Of a DNA stretch of 64,000 bases, positions 26,888 to 35,733 are shown one piece after another. The notes under the pieces are model-generated. The model did not search any database. It was not told the origin of the DNA and was given only the letters and a program-made list of their open reading frames with translations. The DNA comes from Candidatus Obscuribacter sp. (GTDB lineage Bacteria > Cyanobacteriota > Vampirovibrionia > Obscuribacterales > Obscuribacteraceae): the NCBI GenBank assembly GCA_016718315.1, contig JADKDV010000004.1:558001-622000 (forward strand). The letters run 5' to 3'. Both the position numbers and the translations under genes were made by a program. Numbering within the stretch: position 1 is the first letter of the stretch; each line of letters opens with the position of its first letter.

Positions 26888-27673
26888 CTATCGATAACGC
26901 CAGCGCAAGAGTCGTCGCTCGAGCAGGTCGATTGCCGCGGTCAATACTAACGCAATGACTATTAGTGCAATGATGCCGACGATAACTGTAGCCATGTCGT
27001 AGAGACCGGATGCTTTGACGATCATATAGCCGAGACCTTCTTCGGCGGAGATAAACTCGCCAATAAAGGCGCCAAGCAGTGCCAGTCCGATATTTAGTCG
27101 CATGGCGTTAATGACCCAGATCAATGAAGATGGCACTACGACTAGCTTAAAAATCTGCCAGCGACTGGCTCCAGCGACATGCATAAAGCGCATAAAACGA
27201 GGCTCTATCGATGTGGCGCCCTGATAACTCTGCACAATAGCCACAGCTACAGTGGAGAGGAAGGCCAGCATCACCTTTGACCACATGCCTATGCCAAACC
27301 AGACTATGATCATTGGAGCTAGAGCAAATATAGGGATAGTGCCCAGCGCCGTTACATAAGGGCGCGCTACTTTAGCGAGTGTTTTGAAATACCAAAAGAA
27401 CAAGCCAATAAATGCACCGCTGGTAGTGCCGAGGATAAAGCCTAGCACTGCTTCGCTGATAGTCACCCAGGTGTGTTTTAGCAAGTCCCCGCTAATGACT
27501 AGCTTGGTAAAAGCTGCCCATACAAGAGCTGGACTGGCAAATATAAATTGACGCTCGGGGCTAGTATCGGTAAGCAAATGCCAGATCAATACAAAGAGCA
27601 AGAGCGGCAAGGGATAGAGTAGCAGACCTGATTTGCCTAGACCGGTTTGCTCATTTTTGGCATTCATTGTCAT
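26888..27673 (-). CDS. ABC transporter permease, SsuC/TauC type
   Basis: The 261-residue product has six hydrophobic segments and the EAA-type coupling loop around AGASRWQIFKLVVVPSSLIW, where G-A-S then a fixed-spaced Gly/Pro is characteristic of the NitT/TauT permeases. It forms the transmembrane channel of an importer for nitrate, sulfonate, taurine or pyrimidine-like substrates. The stop overlaps the ATPase gene region by 4 bases (27670-27673). It is last of three genes. Confidence 0.92.
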   Translation of the reverse strand: MTMNAKNEQTGLGKSGLLLYPLPLLLFVLIWHLLTDTSPERQFIFASPALVWAAFTKLVISGDLLKHTWVTISEAVLGFILGTTSGAFIGLFFWYFKTLAKVARPYVTALGTIPIFALAPMIIVWFGIGMWSKVMLAFLSTVAVAIVQSYQGATSIEPRFMRFMHVAGASRWQIFKLVVVPSSLIWVINAMRLNIGLALLGAFIGEFISAEEGLGYMIVKASGLYDMATVIVGIIALIVIALVLTAAIDLLERRLLRWRYR

Positions 27674-28533
27674 GGTTCTATCACCGCTTTGAGATCCGAC
27701 CAGATCAGGCGATAGTATTCGGCAAACTTTGCTGTCCCTCTGGCGGTTTCTGGGGAGCGCTTTGTCTGCTCTAGATCAATTGCAAATTCTTTGCTGATAC
27801 AGCCTGCTTTGTCCATTAATAGCACCCTGTCAGCCATGGCTATCGATTCTTCGATGTCGTGAGTGACCATTACAGCCGCTTTGTTTTTATCCTTTATAAG
27901 TTGATAAAACTCACATTCGAGCTTGAGTTTTGTAAAAAAGTCCAACGCCGAAAACGGCTCATCAAGCAAGAGAAGCTCAGGATCAAACATAAGTGATTGG
28001 ATGATGCTGACTCGCTGCCGCATACCTCCCGATAGCTCGGACGGATACTTGTTGAGCACAAGCTCACTCAAGCTAAACGTGCGCAGATATTGTTTGACAA
28101 TATCTTTGGCTTGCTCTTTTGACATAGCAGGCCTTAAGTCTGTAGCTATGAGCATATTGTCTTGCACCGTGCGCCAGGGCAAAAGTGCGTCCTGTTGAAA
28201 TATATAACCGATGCGCCCCGAGCCAGCGTTGTCACCTCTAACATCAATTTTTCCAGAGTCTGGTTGAAGTAGTCCAGCAATCAAGTTAAGCAAAGTGCTT
28301 TTGCCGCAGCCGCTAGCACCCAGGATGCAGACAATCTCGCCTTGTTGCACCTGCAAATCGAGCTTACGTATGGTCCAGTGGCTGGCATCATCGCTACTGC
28401 CTGTGGCGGAGGCGCTAGCCTCCTCACCTCTGTCGCTGTCATTTTTGCTTTTGCCAGTGCTTTTAAGAGCATAGCTATAGCTGAGATTTTGTACTGATAG
28501 CACTGTCTCATTGGCTGCTGTTGCTACCATCAC
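27670..28533 (-). CDS. ABC transporter ATP-binding protein, SsuB/TauB type
   Basis: The 287-residue product has Walker A GASGCGKSTLLN, the Q-loop FQQDALLPWRTV, signature LSGGMRQRV, Walker B LLLLDEPFSALD and the H-loop VTHDIEE. The order and the P-W-R-T element after the Q-loop fit the nitrate/sulfonate/taurine subfamily. An insert of about 25 residues (KSTGKSKNDSDRGEEASAS) near residue 25 is unusual. It is overlapped by the permease ATG and preceded by the substrate-binding protein gene. Confidence 0.95.
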   Translation of the reverse strand: MMVATAANETVLSVQNLSYSYALKSTGKSKNDSDRGEEASASATGSSDDASHWTIRKLDLQVQQGEIVCILGASGCGKSTLLNLIAGLLQPDSGKIDVRGDNAGSGRIGYIFQQDALLPWRTVQDNMLIATDLRPAMSKEQAKDIVKQYLRTFSLSELVLNKYPSELSGGMRQRVSIIQSLMFDPELLLLDEPFSALDFFTKLKLECEFYQLIKDKNKAAVMVTHDIEESIAMADRVLLMDKAGCISKEFAIDLEQTKRSPETARGTAKFAEYYRLIWSDLKAVIEP

Positions 28534-28565
28534 TCAATCTTGCTCCGTGGACTTAAACCCTTGGT

Positions 28566-29597
28566 TTACTGGATCTTGGCACTCTGGGCAAAGCGCATAT
28601 CAACATTTTGTTCATAAGACCCTGCGCTCTTAAGGTCGCCCAGGTCTTTGCGTAGCTTGATAGCGTGCTCCCAGGCGCTTTTGTTTAGTACAGGGCTGCT
28701 TGGTGTTGTGCCAGACTGGATCAAGCGTTCCAGAGCGTCAGTGATGACCTTTTCCGATACTTCTGGAAACTCTTTTTTGGCAATAGCTAGAGTGCCTTTC
28801 TTGTTGTCGCGAATGTATTTCATCGCCTTACTGAGTGCATTTACAGCTGCCTGGATTTCGCCAGGATGCTTGGCGCAATAGTCATCGGATACAGTCAGAC
28901 CGGTAAAGGCAAAGTCTCCGTTATCACTGGCTGGCGAATAAACTATGTGTGCGCCTTGATTGGTGGCGATTGATACCATTGGTTCTATTTCCATTGCCAT
29001 ATCAGCATTGTTGGAGCGCACAATAGCATTTAGTGAACCAAATGCACCCTGGACTATTTTGGCAGAGACTGGTTTGTTGCCATTTTGCAGAATATTTTTC
29101 ATTACTGCATAGCTGGTCGAAGGTGCAGTATAGGTGGCAACGCGATAGCCAGAAAAGCCAGCAGGGGCTGTTATCGGTTTGATTTCTTTTTTGTAAGTGA
29201 TGACCCAAAAAGGCGTGCCTTTGACGATGGCTGCGACGACTTTGCCACCCTGCCCATGCTCTCTTGCGATAGCTGCAAAAGTCGGATCTGATACGCCAAA
29301 CTGGGCATTACCAGCCGATACAGCGGTAAAAGTTTTTTCGTCGCCACCAGTGCTGACTAGTTTGACGTCGAGACCTTGCTCTTTAAAAAAGCCTGCATCC
29401 AGCGCCACATACAGTGGCATATAGAGAAAAACGTGGCCAAATTGAGCAATTTTTATTGGCTTGAGTTGCCCCACCGGCGCAAGGGGCTTAATTGAGGCTA
29501 CGGGTTTGAGCGGCTGAAGCGGTTTGGGTGGCTCGGCATGAGCCGCAGATAGACCTGAGCTTAGTGTAATCGCCAGCGATATAAAGACCCGTTTCAT
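28566..29597 (-). CDS. ABC transporter substrate-binding protein, NMT1/THI5 (SsuA) type
   Basis: The ATG at 29597 (MKRVFISLAITLSSGLSAAHA) starts a typical signal peptide; two residues upstream is another ATG. About 343 residues. After a Pro-rich KPLAPV linker, PIKIAQFGHVFLYMPLYVAL begins the periplasmic-binding domain, with GGDEKTFTAVSAGNAQFGVSDP as ligand-loop region. It binds the substrate in the periplasm and delivers it to the permease. Sulfonate, taurine, nitrate and thiamine-precursor homologues cannot be told apart from sequence alone. First gene of the operon. Confidence 0.88.
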   Translation of the reverse strand: MKRVFISLAITLSSGLSAAHAEPPKPLQPLKPVASIKPLAPVGQLKPIKIAQFGHVFLYMPLYVALDAGFFKEQGLDVKLVSTGGDEKTFTAVSAGNAQFGVSDPTFAAIAREHGQGGKVVAAIVKGTPFWVITYKKEIKPITAPAGFSGYRVATYTAPSTSYAVMKNILQNGNKPVSAKIVQGAFGSLNAIVRSNNADMAMEIEPMVSIATNQGAHIVYSPASDNGDFAFTGLTVSDDYCAKHPGEIQAAVNALSKAMKYIRDNKKGTLAIAKKEFPEVSEKVITDALERLIQSGTTPSSPVLNKSAWEHAIKLRKDLGDLKSAGSYEQNVDMRFAQSAKIQ

Positions 29598-29831
29598 TTG
29601 CATCTCCGCCATCAGTGGCTGCCATTGTAACAAACCGGGCGTAAATGACGGTGTGTTGATTCAATTGCGCTGACTAAATTGCCATGCTCTTGCCCTCCTT
29701 GTACTCGCGGTCCCTGTGGTTCATGTGGTCCTTATTGCCCTCACGTAGTACTAAAGCGCGTAGTAGGTATTGTCGATTTTTTTTAGAGCAAGATGGGCAT
29801 TCGCCGTCCGTGGCAAATGCATCAAAAGGTC

Positions 29832-30134
29832 CTATTTGTCAGCGGTTTCTTCGCTTGTATCCGTGGTCGTGCTTTTGTCTACGGTTACGCTTGTATCCGT
29901 GGACTCGGTGGACTCGGTTTTAGCTGCAGACTCGAGTTTATCCCATTTGCGATTGTTGAAGCGGAATAGACCATAAAGAGCAGCCACAATTGCGGCTATG
30001 ACCAGTATGACTTTGAACAATGCCAGTGGATTGTAAAAGACGCCATAGATGATAAAGGCTGCCAATGCTATGACTACAAACCAAAAGCCAAAATATATTC
30101 CTGTAATCCAGTTGTTTTCTTTGCGTGTCAGCAT
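29832..30134 (-). CDS. Small membrane protein with Thr/Ser/Asp tail
   Basis: The 100-residue product starts MLTRKENNWITGIYFGFWF, with RBS GAGG before the ATG. Two membrane segments (about 13-32 and 38-58) are followed by an acidic Thr/Ser/Glu tail with short repeats (TESTESTDTSVTVDKSTTTD). No family is recognised. It is one of a run of co-directional membrane-protein genes on the minus strand here. Confidence 0.6.
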   Translation of the reverse strand: MLTRKENNWITGIYFGFWFVVIALAAFIIYGVFYNPLALFKVILVIAAIVAALYGLFRFNNRKWDKLESAAKTESTESTDTSVTVDKSTTTDTSEETADK

Positions 30135-30158
30135 GCTATTGCCTCAATTGTTTGTTTG

Positions 30159-30195
30159 AAAAAAGTGAGAACTGCGCCAGAGAGTCTGACGCAGT
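30159..30195 (-). terminator. Probable terminator after the 30230-30952 gene
   Basis: ACTGCG-c-CAGA-GAG-TCTG-a-CGCAGT (30171-30195) is a nested hairpin. On the minus strand a T6 tract (30159-30164) follows 6 bases later. It lies between two minus-strand membrane-protein genes, about 35 bases past the upstream stop. Confidence 0.65.
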
Positions 30196-30229
30196 ATGAA
30201 TTTTGTCCAGCAGTAATTGCAGGTATAGC

Positions 30230-30952
30230 TTACCGGCAGTATTTGCTCTTTTCGAGACCGAGAGTCTTGACGATACAGCTCAGTCTTTCCTGATTGATTG
30301 TGCTGACATCCTTGCCGCCCACCAGTTTCATTGCTACTTGCAGAGCAATGTCAGTTTCGTATTGCTTGGTGGTATTGCGTTTGATCTGGTTCAAAGTGTT
30401 ATCCCAGGCGTACATGCATACATGATGCTCTGCGTTATTCAGGGATTCTTCAAAGTAACCTATCAAAGTGTTTGTGGGCAGGTGGTCAAAGACTCTGGCG
30501 TGTTTGATACGCTCATGAATCTCTGCTCTTTGCTCCCTGGTGGTTGTTTCGGTGCTCTTGCCAGAAGACAAAAGCAGCGCGGTTAGTCCCATAGCTGTTT
30601 TTTGGAAGCTCACACTGTTTAGGGTGGAGGCGCGCTCAGTTAGCTCGTCATGGGTGGTGCGAAAGGTCATCACCAGCCATTTCTTTAAGTAATAGAGCGC
30701 CACTATGACATATGCCAGCGAGACTAGCAGGGCAAATACTGATGAAGCTCCTGCTGCACCAAAATGCGGCAGTGCGGTGACAACGATTGATACAAAAAAA
30801 ACTAATGAGGCAACAAAGATTGCCTTGTTTTCTGTATCAAAGCCCAATTCAGGATGATTGCCAAAAAACTTGTAAGTATTGTGGCTCACCATGATGATGC
30901 CGAGGATAACTGGCAGGAATGAAATCAGTGGGAAAATGATATTTATGGGCAT
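30230..30952 (-). CDS. Membrane protein of unknown function
   Basis: The ATG at 30952 is chosen because AGGAAATA precedes it; the frame from 31039 has no RBS. About 240 residues: two or three membrane segments (MPINIIFPLISFLPVILGII and two close together near residues 45-90), then a soluble helical part with many charged residues and a C-terminal CRYCSK-type Cys region. No family recognised. The bulk is cytoplasmic if the N-terminus is outside, but topology is not certain. Confidence 0.6.
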   Translation of the reverse strand: MPINIIFPLISFLPVILGIIMVSHNTYKFFGNHPELGFDTENKAIFVASLVFFVSIVVTALPHFGAAGASSVFALLVSLAYVIVALYYLKKWLVMTFRTTHDELTERASTLNSVSFQKTAMGLTALLLSSGKSTETTTREQRAEIHERIKHARVFDHLPTNTLIGYFEESLNNAEHHVCMYAWDNTLNQIKRNTTKQYETDIALQVAMKLVGGKDVSTINQERLSCIVKTLGLEKSKYCR

Positions 30953-31094
30953 TATTTCCTCATTGCCTTTTGGGCTAAAGGTTAGTTGGGTGGAGTGGGC
31001 TCCTTGTGAGAGCTTCTCCATATCTGGAAGAAGGAGCAAGAGCCATCCCTGGCAGAGACTTTCCTGTCAGCAGTTTTGCTAACTGTTCAAACTG

Positions 31095-31280
31095 TTACTT
31101 CTTGCTATACAGGTTTTGATAGCGTTGGTACAGAGCTACTGCTAACGCTGTCGCCAAGACCAAGCCTAATAGCCAGGGGGCATAGACAATACAAAGACCT
31201 ACGAATACTACGGCGGTGATAATCCCACCCCAGATGCCAAAAACAGATTTTGTGAATGCGTCAAATCCTTTACCGGTCAT
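31095..31280 (-). CDS. Small membrane protein
   Basis: The ATG at 31280 is preceded by AGAGGTATTACC, a clear RBS; the 90-residue frame from 31367 has none. The 61-residue product (MTGKGFDAFTKSVFGIWGGI) has one or two membrane helices and a basic end. The RBS sequence is nearly identical to those of the two neighbouring membrane genes, which supports the start. Function unknown. Confidence 0.6.
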   Translation of the reverse strand: MTGKGFDAFTKSVFGIWGGIITAVVFVGLCIVYAPWLLGLVLATALAVALYQRYQNLYSKK

Positions 31281-31342
31281 GGTAATACCTCTAAATATGT
31301 GATTGAAGAAATGGTTCGTTTGTGGATTTTCTGTTCCCTGAC

Positions 31343-31528
31343 TCAATTGAGCCGCTGTTTTTTGCAAACCAGGTTATAGATAATCAGTGGAACACCAATG
31401 ATTGCTACCAGGATCAGAGGCTCAAAGACAAGGCACAAAGCTATAAAAATAATTGCAAGTATTGCCACCCATTTGAGTGTGCGCACGGTATTCACTATTT
31501 GGTCTTTTTCCTTTTCGTTTAATAGCAT
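31343..31528 (-). CDS. Small membrane protein
   Basis: The 61-residue product starts MLLNEKEKDQIVNTVRTLKW after the RBS AGAGGTCTAAC. It has a helix-pair of membrane segments (VAILAIIFIALCLVFEPLIL and a shorter following one) and a basic C-terminus (VCKKQRLN). No family is recognised. It is placed between the large membrane protein and the 61-residue protein; the ribosome binding sites of all three are alike. Confidence 0.6.
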   Translation of the reverse strand: MLLNEKEKDQIVNTVRTLKWVAILAIIFIALCLVFEPLILVAIIGVPLIIYNLVCKKQRLN

Positions 31529-31586
31529 GTTAGACCTCTATCTAAATCAAATGTTGAGTAAGTCGTTCAGTAGCTTGCTATCAGCT

Positions 31587-33512
31587 CTACGCGCCAAAGA
31601 TGCGACCAATTTGCGCCGCAATTGTTTGCCAGGTGCGCGCGATAGCAGCCATAATCGGTGCCAGAAAGGCGAGTACTCGGGCTATTTGACGGCCAACTGC
31701 TGTCCACAATGCTTTGTAAGCTGTCCACAGTGCATCAAAGATACGAATGACAATTGGCGCCAGCGTGTCTGTAAATGGAGACAGAATCTTTTTGGCTACA
31801 TACAAGTAAAACAGAGGAGCTATTACACCACCGACTACGCCGGAGGCAAATAGACCCAAGAAGCCAGCCGTAATCCAGCTGCCGGTTACGCCATTTACGT
31901 AATAGCCTACTGTAGCAAGTGTAGTCATGCCAGTGAAGAAAGCAAGAGTGGCGCCGCTGTAGTAGGTAAAGAGACGACCCAGTAAGACAAAGCCGTTGAT
32001 ACCAACAAAAGCGATGATTGCCATGTCTACGAAGGGGTTGTTGGTGATTGTAGTTGATACTGCTGGCAGTGCTACGATAAGAGCAGTTGCCAGTACGCCC
32101 AAATTGAGCAAATGACCAAACATGATGGCAAAATCTGAACGGTCATTAAAGGCTTCATCTTGTTTTTCTCTCAAGGCGGCAAAGGCAGCCACGATTTTGC
32201 TTGAAAGTTTGCTGTGGATAGACTCCAGTGTTACACCAACTGGGGCAGAGATAAAACGGGTCAATGCGCGCAATGTGATATAAGCCAGCGGATATACGAT
32301 CAAGGCACTGCCAAAGAGTGTTACTACACTCAGGACCAGGTTGACCATAGTAGATGTGGCAAAACCAGCGTGATAAGCAGCAAAAGCAGCCAATGTGATT
32401 GTTACTGCAGCGATGTCGCGGTTGCCTTGATCTTTACCAAAGTGCTTTTGAAAGCCTTCGGCGTAGCTATAGACAGCGGTGATTGTCGCTACTGTATATG
32501 CCAACCATAATGGTAAAGTGGCTTCGATGCTCAATACATAAGACGCCCAGGTCAATACTGCTGCCAGGACGATGTTTGAGACATGTTGAAAGAATCTCAA
32601 ATAGTCTCTATCGCTTTCATCGCCATAGGCACTGTCTAACAACTTTTTCCATTGTGTCAAAATTTTGCGCATCAGACCGCCTTGCAAAATCACTACAAAG
32701 CCCGGCACAGCGTATGCAATGCCAAAGACTTCTGCGCCAGCGAATACTCCTGCTTTGACAGGTAGCTGAAGCGCTGCCACTGCTGGTACATAAGTAACCA
32801 GTGCCCAGGCGCCAAGTGTGCTGGCCGCTGTTACTACGCTATAGGATTTGCTGTCAAAAGCCGGACTGACAATAGCAATTGCGATCCCGCCAGCGCTAAG
32901 ACCTGCTGCCACGGCTACAGTTGTAAAACCAACAAAGGTGTAATTGAAATGCAAAACCCATTGATAGGTTTCGTAGGCAATAAAGGCAGCTGTTGCAAAT
33001 ACACCGATAGTAAGCAACACCTCTAAGAAGCGCACACCTTTGGAGCGGCTGCCGTATTCGTTTTGCAATTGCGACCAGAGATGATTGGAGCCTGGCAGCG
33101 CTTTAAGCGTGTTAGTAATGGACGCTATGGTGGGTAGCAGTCCTTCTCTCCAGAGGCGCTCATAGGCTGACCAGAGCTTGTCCCAGACGTCAAAAATGTA
33201 ACGCAGGACAAAGTGATACAGGCTCGCCCAGACATGTGTGTAAGTCAACACGCCCGCTACGACAAAGGTCAATATCCAGCTAGGTGTGCCTAGCTCATAG
33301 ACAAATGCCAGTGTATCGGCGGATTGCCAGCCAACTGCAATGCCCAACAAGACACCGACTATATTGATAAAGATTGTTCGTCCCCAGCCGCCATTGTGTG
33401 AGCGTGAGTAAGCGTGTTGGCAAAGCCATTTACCGCTGATTCTGAGGGTGACTGGGATAAAAAAGATGATGTTCAGGAGAAGCTGCCAAACGGTTGTTTT
33501 TGGTGTTTCCAT
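31587..33512 (-). CDS. Large multi-pass membrane protein of unknown function
   Basis: The ATG at 33512 is chosen because CAGGTATTCCA precedes it, like the RBS of neighbouring small genes; the frame from 33611 starts at TTG without RBS. About 641 residues with roughly 14 hydrophobic segments, alternating with amphipathic helices rich in Trp and Lys (for example AYERLWREGLLPTIASITNT). Two long regions of membrane segments, about 60-330 and 340-600, may be an internal duplication. No transport or enzyme motif is recognised. It is the first large gene of the minus-strand membrane cluster, facing the 1-kb gap. Confidence 0.65.
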   Translation of the reverse strand: METPKTTVWQLLLNIIFFIPVTLRISGKWLCQHAYSRSHNGGWGRTIFINIVGVLLGIAVGWQSADTLAFVYELGTPSWILTFVVAGVLTYTHVWASLYHFVLRYIFDVWDKLWSAYERLWREGLLPTIASITNTLKALPGSNHLWSQLQNEYGSRSKGVRFLEVLLTIGVFATAAFIAYETYQWVLHFNYTFVGFTTVAVAAGLSAGGIAIAIVSPAFDSKSYSVVTAASTLGAWALVTYVPAVAALQLPVKAGVFAGAEVFGIAYAVPGFVVILQGGLMRKILTQWKKLLDSAYGDESDRDYLRFFQHVSNIVLAAVLTWASYVLSIEATLPLWLAYTVATITAVYSYAEGFQKHFGKDQGNRDIAAVTITLAAFAAYHAGFATSTMVNLVLSVVTLFGSALIVYPLAYITLRALTRFISAPVGVTLESIHSKLSSKIVAAFAALREKQDEAFNDRSDFAIMFGHLLNLGVLATALIVALPAVSTTITNNPFVDMAIIAFVGINGFVLLGRLFTYYSGATLAFFTGMTTLATVGYYVNGVTGSWITAGFLGLFASGVVGGVIAPLFYLYVAKKILSPFTDTLAPIVIRIFDALWTAYKALWTAVGRQIARVLAFLAPIMAAIARTWQTIAAQIGRIFGA

Positions 33513-33663
33513 TGGAATACCTGTAGGTTGTTGGTTGAAGATATCCATGTCCTTGCGGACGTCAAAGACCGGGTTGATGCAGGCATCAACTCGGTTTACT
33601 AATTTGGGCAAGTCGCTTTCGGCTCGGTCAATGACAATCTGTCAATTGGACCAGCCGTCTGAG

Positions 33664-33924
33664 CTACCGCTTTTTTGCCTTTGTAACTGTGACCAGATAT
33701 ATGCTGTCGACTATTGCTTTTGGTGCTGGTGTGACAGTGCCATCTACTGGTCCAAGTGGGGTGACTTGCACCAGTGCTGGGGCGATGTCATTTTCGACGG
33801 CTGCATTAGTGCCGATCGCCACAAGTTCGTTCCAGTCGTCAGTCTTTGCACAAAGTCTGAGTATGGCGTATTGACCGTGTCTTGAGTCGATAACTTTTGC
33901 TGCGTCGGTGATTTGATGTGTCAT
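33664..33924 (-). CDS. Small soluble protein of unknown function
   Basis: The 86-residue product (MTHQITDAAKVIDSRHGQYA) is preceded by GGGAGTAACAACTC, a good RBS. It is Ala/Val-rich, predicted soluble, and has no recognised family. A Val/Pro-rich middle ends in a basic VTVTKAKKR tail. It is the first gene of the minus-strand cluster and about 150 bases before the large membrane-protein gene. It borders the 1-kb gap. Confidence 0.6.
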   Translation of the reverse strand: MTHQITDAAKVIDSRHGQYAILRLCAKTDDWNELVAIGTNAAVENDIAPALVQVTPLGPVDGTVTPAPKAIVDSIYLVTVTKAKKR

Positions 33925-34942
33925 GAGTTGTTACTCCCGGATGACTTCGTTAATGTTTAAGCAAAAACAGTTTTCTCCATTTCCGCTTCCCACTGTTCGC
34001 GATTGTTTCTGTTGTCGCGGCCATGGTTGTTCCAGTTGGTTAAAATGATTGGTTTTCTATGACTACAAACTGCTCTAGTAAGCACCACTCCAAAGGACAT
34101 TTGGATAAAAGGCTGCGGGGATGTTGCGTGCGCTTTTAAGAGGTGTTGTTTTACAGAGAGTTTGAGTTAAATAGACAAATCTATAGTGTCTTAATTGAAG
34201 TGTCAGTAACAAGAGTTTTGAGGGTATTGTAAAGAGGACTCGATCAAGGTCATCTGCGATAGATTGAACTGGCTCACCAGAGTCCTATCGAAGTGTTAGT
34301 TTTTAACAAGCAGGATTGCTCAAGGTTGTTAGCCGTCATTTCGAGCTTGGCTTTGCGCGAGCTTGCATCTTTGAGGCGCTTTGTGCGGCTTTTGGTGGGA
34401 CAATTTGAGCTATCACTTGTGCTTGTTGGCCGTTTCTAGAGCCTTTTTTGCTGCACGCCTCATCGCGATTTCAGTGCGCTTTGCCCCCTGGCGGGCGGGA
34501 CAGTGCTAGTGCGTGCTAATTTTTGGAGGCACTTTTGTGTTGTGGTTTAGGTCGCTGTTCAATTTGCAATTCAAGCCGCAATTGTGTTCCAAAATTGTCA
34601 CTCTCAAATAGCTTTTATAACCGCCTCAAGAGACACTTCGAGCCTGGATACATGGTCTATGTGGAGAATTACGAAAAAACGCCAAAAGTTCTTGCCAAGT
34701 GATAGCTGATCTAGGCAATATCAGGACCTCTATTACATTTCCTCATTCTGGCTTTAGATCTCACCTTTTATCTATTCAGATTACTTCTAGCAGCTTCTCG
34801 TTAGCCCGTCTCTAGCGCGTAGCTGCTCGTGTATTTGTGCTCTGTTTTGTGACCTTGATGCATCTTGAGTGATAAGCCCGATTTGGAGTGAGTAGACATA
34901 CGCTCTAATTTTCTTTTATAGCAAAACCTATTGGAGGTTTTT
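33925..34942. other. 1-kb intergenic region without a gene
   Basis: No coding frame is credible on either strand. It separates the minus-strand membrane cluster from the plus-strand gene block and presumably holds both divergent promoters. A 7-bp inverted repeat AGGACTC (34235-34241) / GAGTCCT (34280-34286) with a 38-base interior could be part of an RNA structure. At the right end TTGGAGGTTTTT (34931-34942) contains the RBS of the next gene. Confidence 0.6.
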
Positions 34943-35656
34943 ATGTGTATCAAACGTATCGAATTTGTCGACTATGACCAACTTGTGACATTTAACGACG
35001 AGCTATCACAAGCATTTGCATTGACTATTTTGTGTCGCAGTTATTTAAATTATGGCGGCAAAATTACTAGCTTTAGTGACAACACTCTTGTGGCTGAAGT
35101 GTTTTATTTGCGTCCCGAAAAGATGGTGCTAAGTGGTGACTACGAAAGCATGGCACCCTTCCGTCGGGTCGTGGAAGCAATCGGTGTACGTAGTAAGTTT
35201 GTGCCGCGAGCACTGCCCCAGGATCAAGATGGTTTATCAATCGCTCTCAGTGGCCTAGCGCAAGCTCACAGTGGCTCAGATACTGCTATGAGAGCGTTAC
35301 TTGCTGGTGCTGCTATCACAGATGTTACCGAGGTGGATGCCATGACCGCGATAGGCTTTGATAACGCACTTGCTGTTTACATGATTCAGGAGATGAGCGC
35401 GGCAAAAGACAAACTCACTATTCTGGAGACCTGCTCGCTTGTGTCGACACTGTGTGACTTTTTGCGATTTGAGTCCTTGCAAGGACTGGAGCGTCGCACT
35501 ATTGTCTGGGATCTTGCCTACTTTGCTCGCACTAGAGAGCTACCAATAGTGCCATGGCTGACAGCTCTAATTGAGTCACTGATTCGGGGTACTGACTTGC
35601 AGTCGTTTTTGCGGCAGTTTCCACTGGCGTCCCAGGACGACCTGATGGCTGCCTAA
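34943..35656 (+). CDS. Protein of unknown function, first gene of the plus-strand block
   Basis: GGAGG at 34933-34937, 5 bases before the ATG at 34943, sets the start; a TTG at 34931 lies inside this RBS region. The 237-residue product (MCIKRIEFVDYDQLVTFNDE) is soluble, with an N-terminal alpha/beta part and helical C-terminal part (from about 120). Several Cys occur (LCRSYL, ETCSLVSTLCDFL). No family recognised. It lies 77 bases before an APC-type permease gene, separated by a hairpin. Confidence 0.62.
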   Translation: MCIKRIEFVDYDQLVTFNDELSQAFALTILCRSYLNYGGKITSFSDNTLVAEVFYLRPEKMVLSGDYESMAPFRRVVEAIGVRSKFVPRALPQDQDGLSIALSGLAQAHSGSDTAMRALLAGAAITDVTEVDAMTAIGFDNALAVYMIQEMSAAKDKLTILETCSLVSTLCDFLRFESLQGLERRTIVWDLAYFARTRELPIVPWLTALIESLIRGTDLQSFLRQFPLASQDDLMAA

Positions 35657-35690
35657 AAACTGCTTAGCAGTGGGCGATAAATTCTCTAAT

Positions 35691-35715
35691 TCGACCGCCG
35701 GCAAATGGCGGTCGA
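35691..35715 (+). promoter_or_regulatory. Hairpin upstream of the APC-type permease
   Basis: TCGACCGCC (35691-35699) and GGCGGTCGA (35707-35715) form a perfect 9-bp stem with loop GGCAAAT. It ends 18 bases before the ATG at 35734. No T-run follows, so leader regulation or RNA processing is more likely than termination. Confidence 0.5.
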
Positions 35716-35733
35716 CACTAACTTGGAAATCTT

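Noticed and set aside
31398..31853. Plus-strand ORF across the membrane cluster
   Set aside because: It overlaps two minus-strand genes with good RBSs and has no features of its own.
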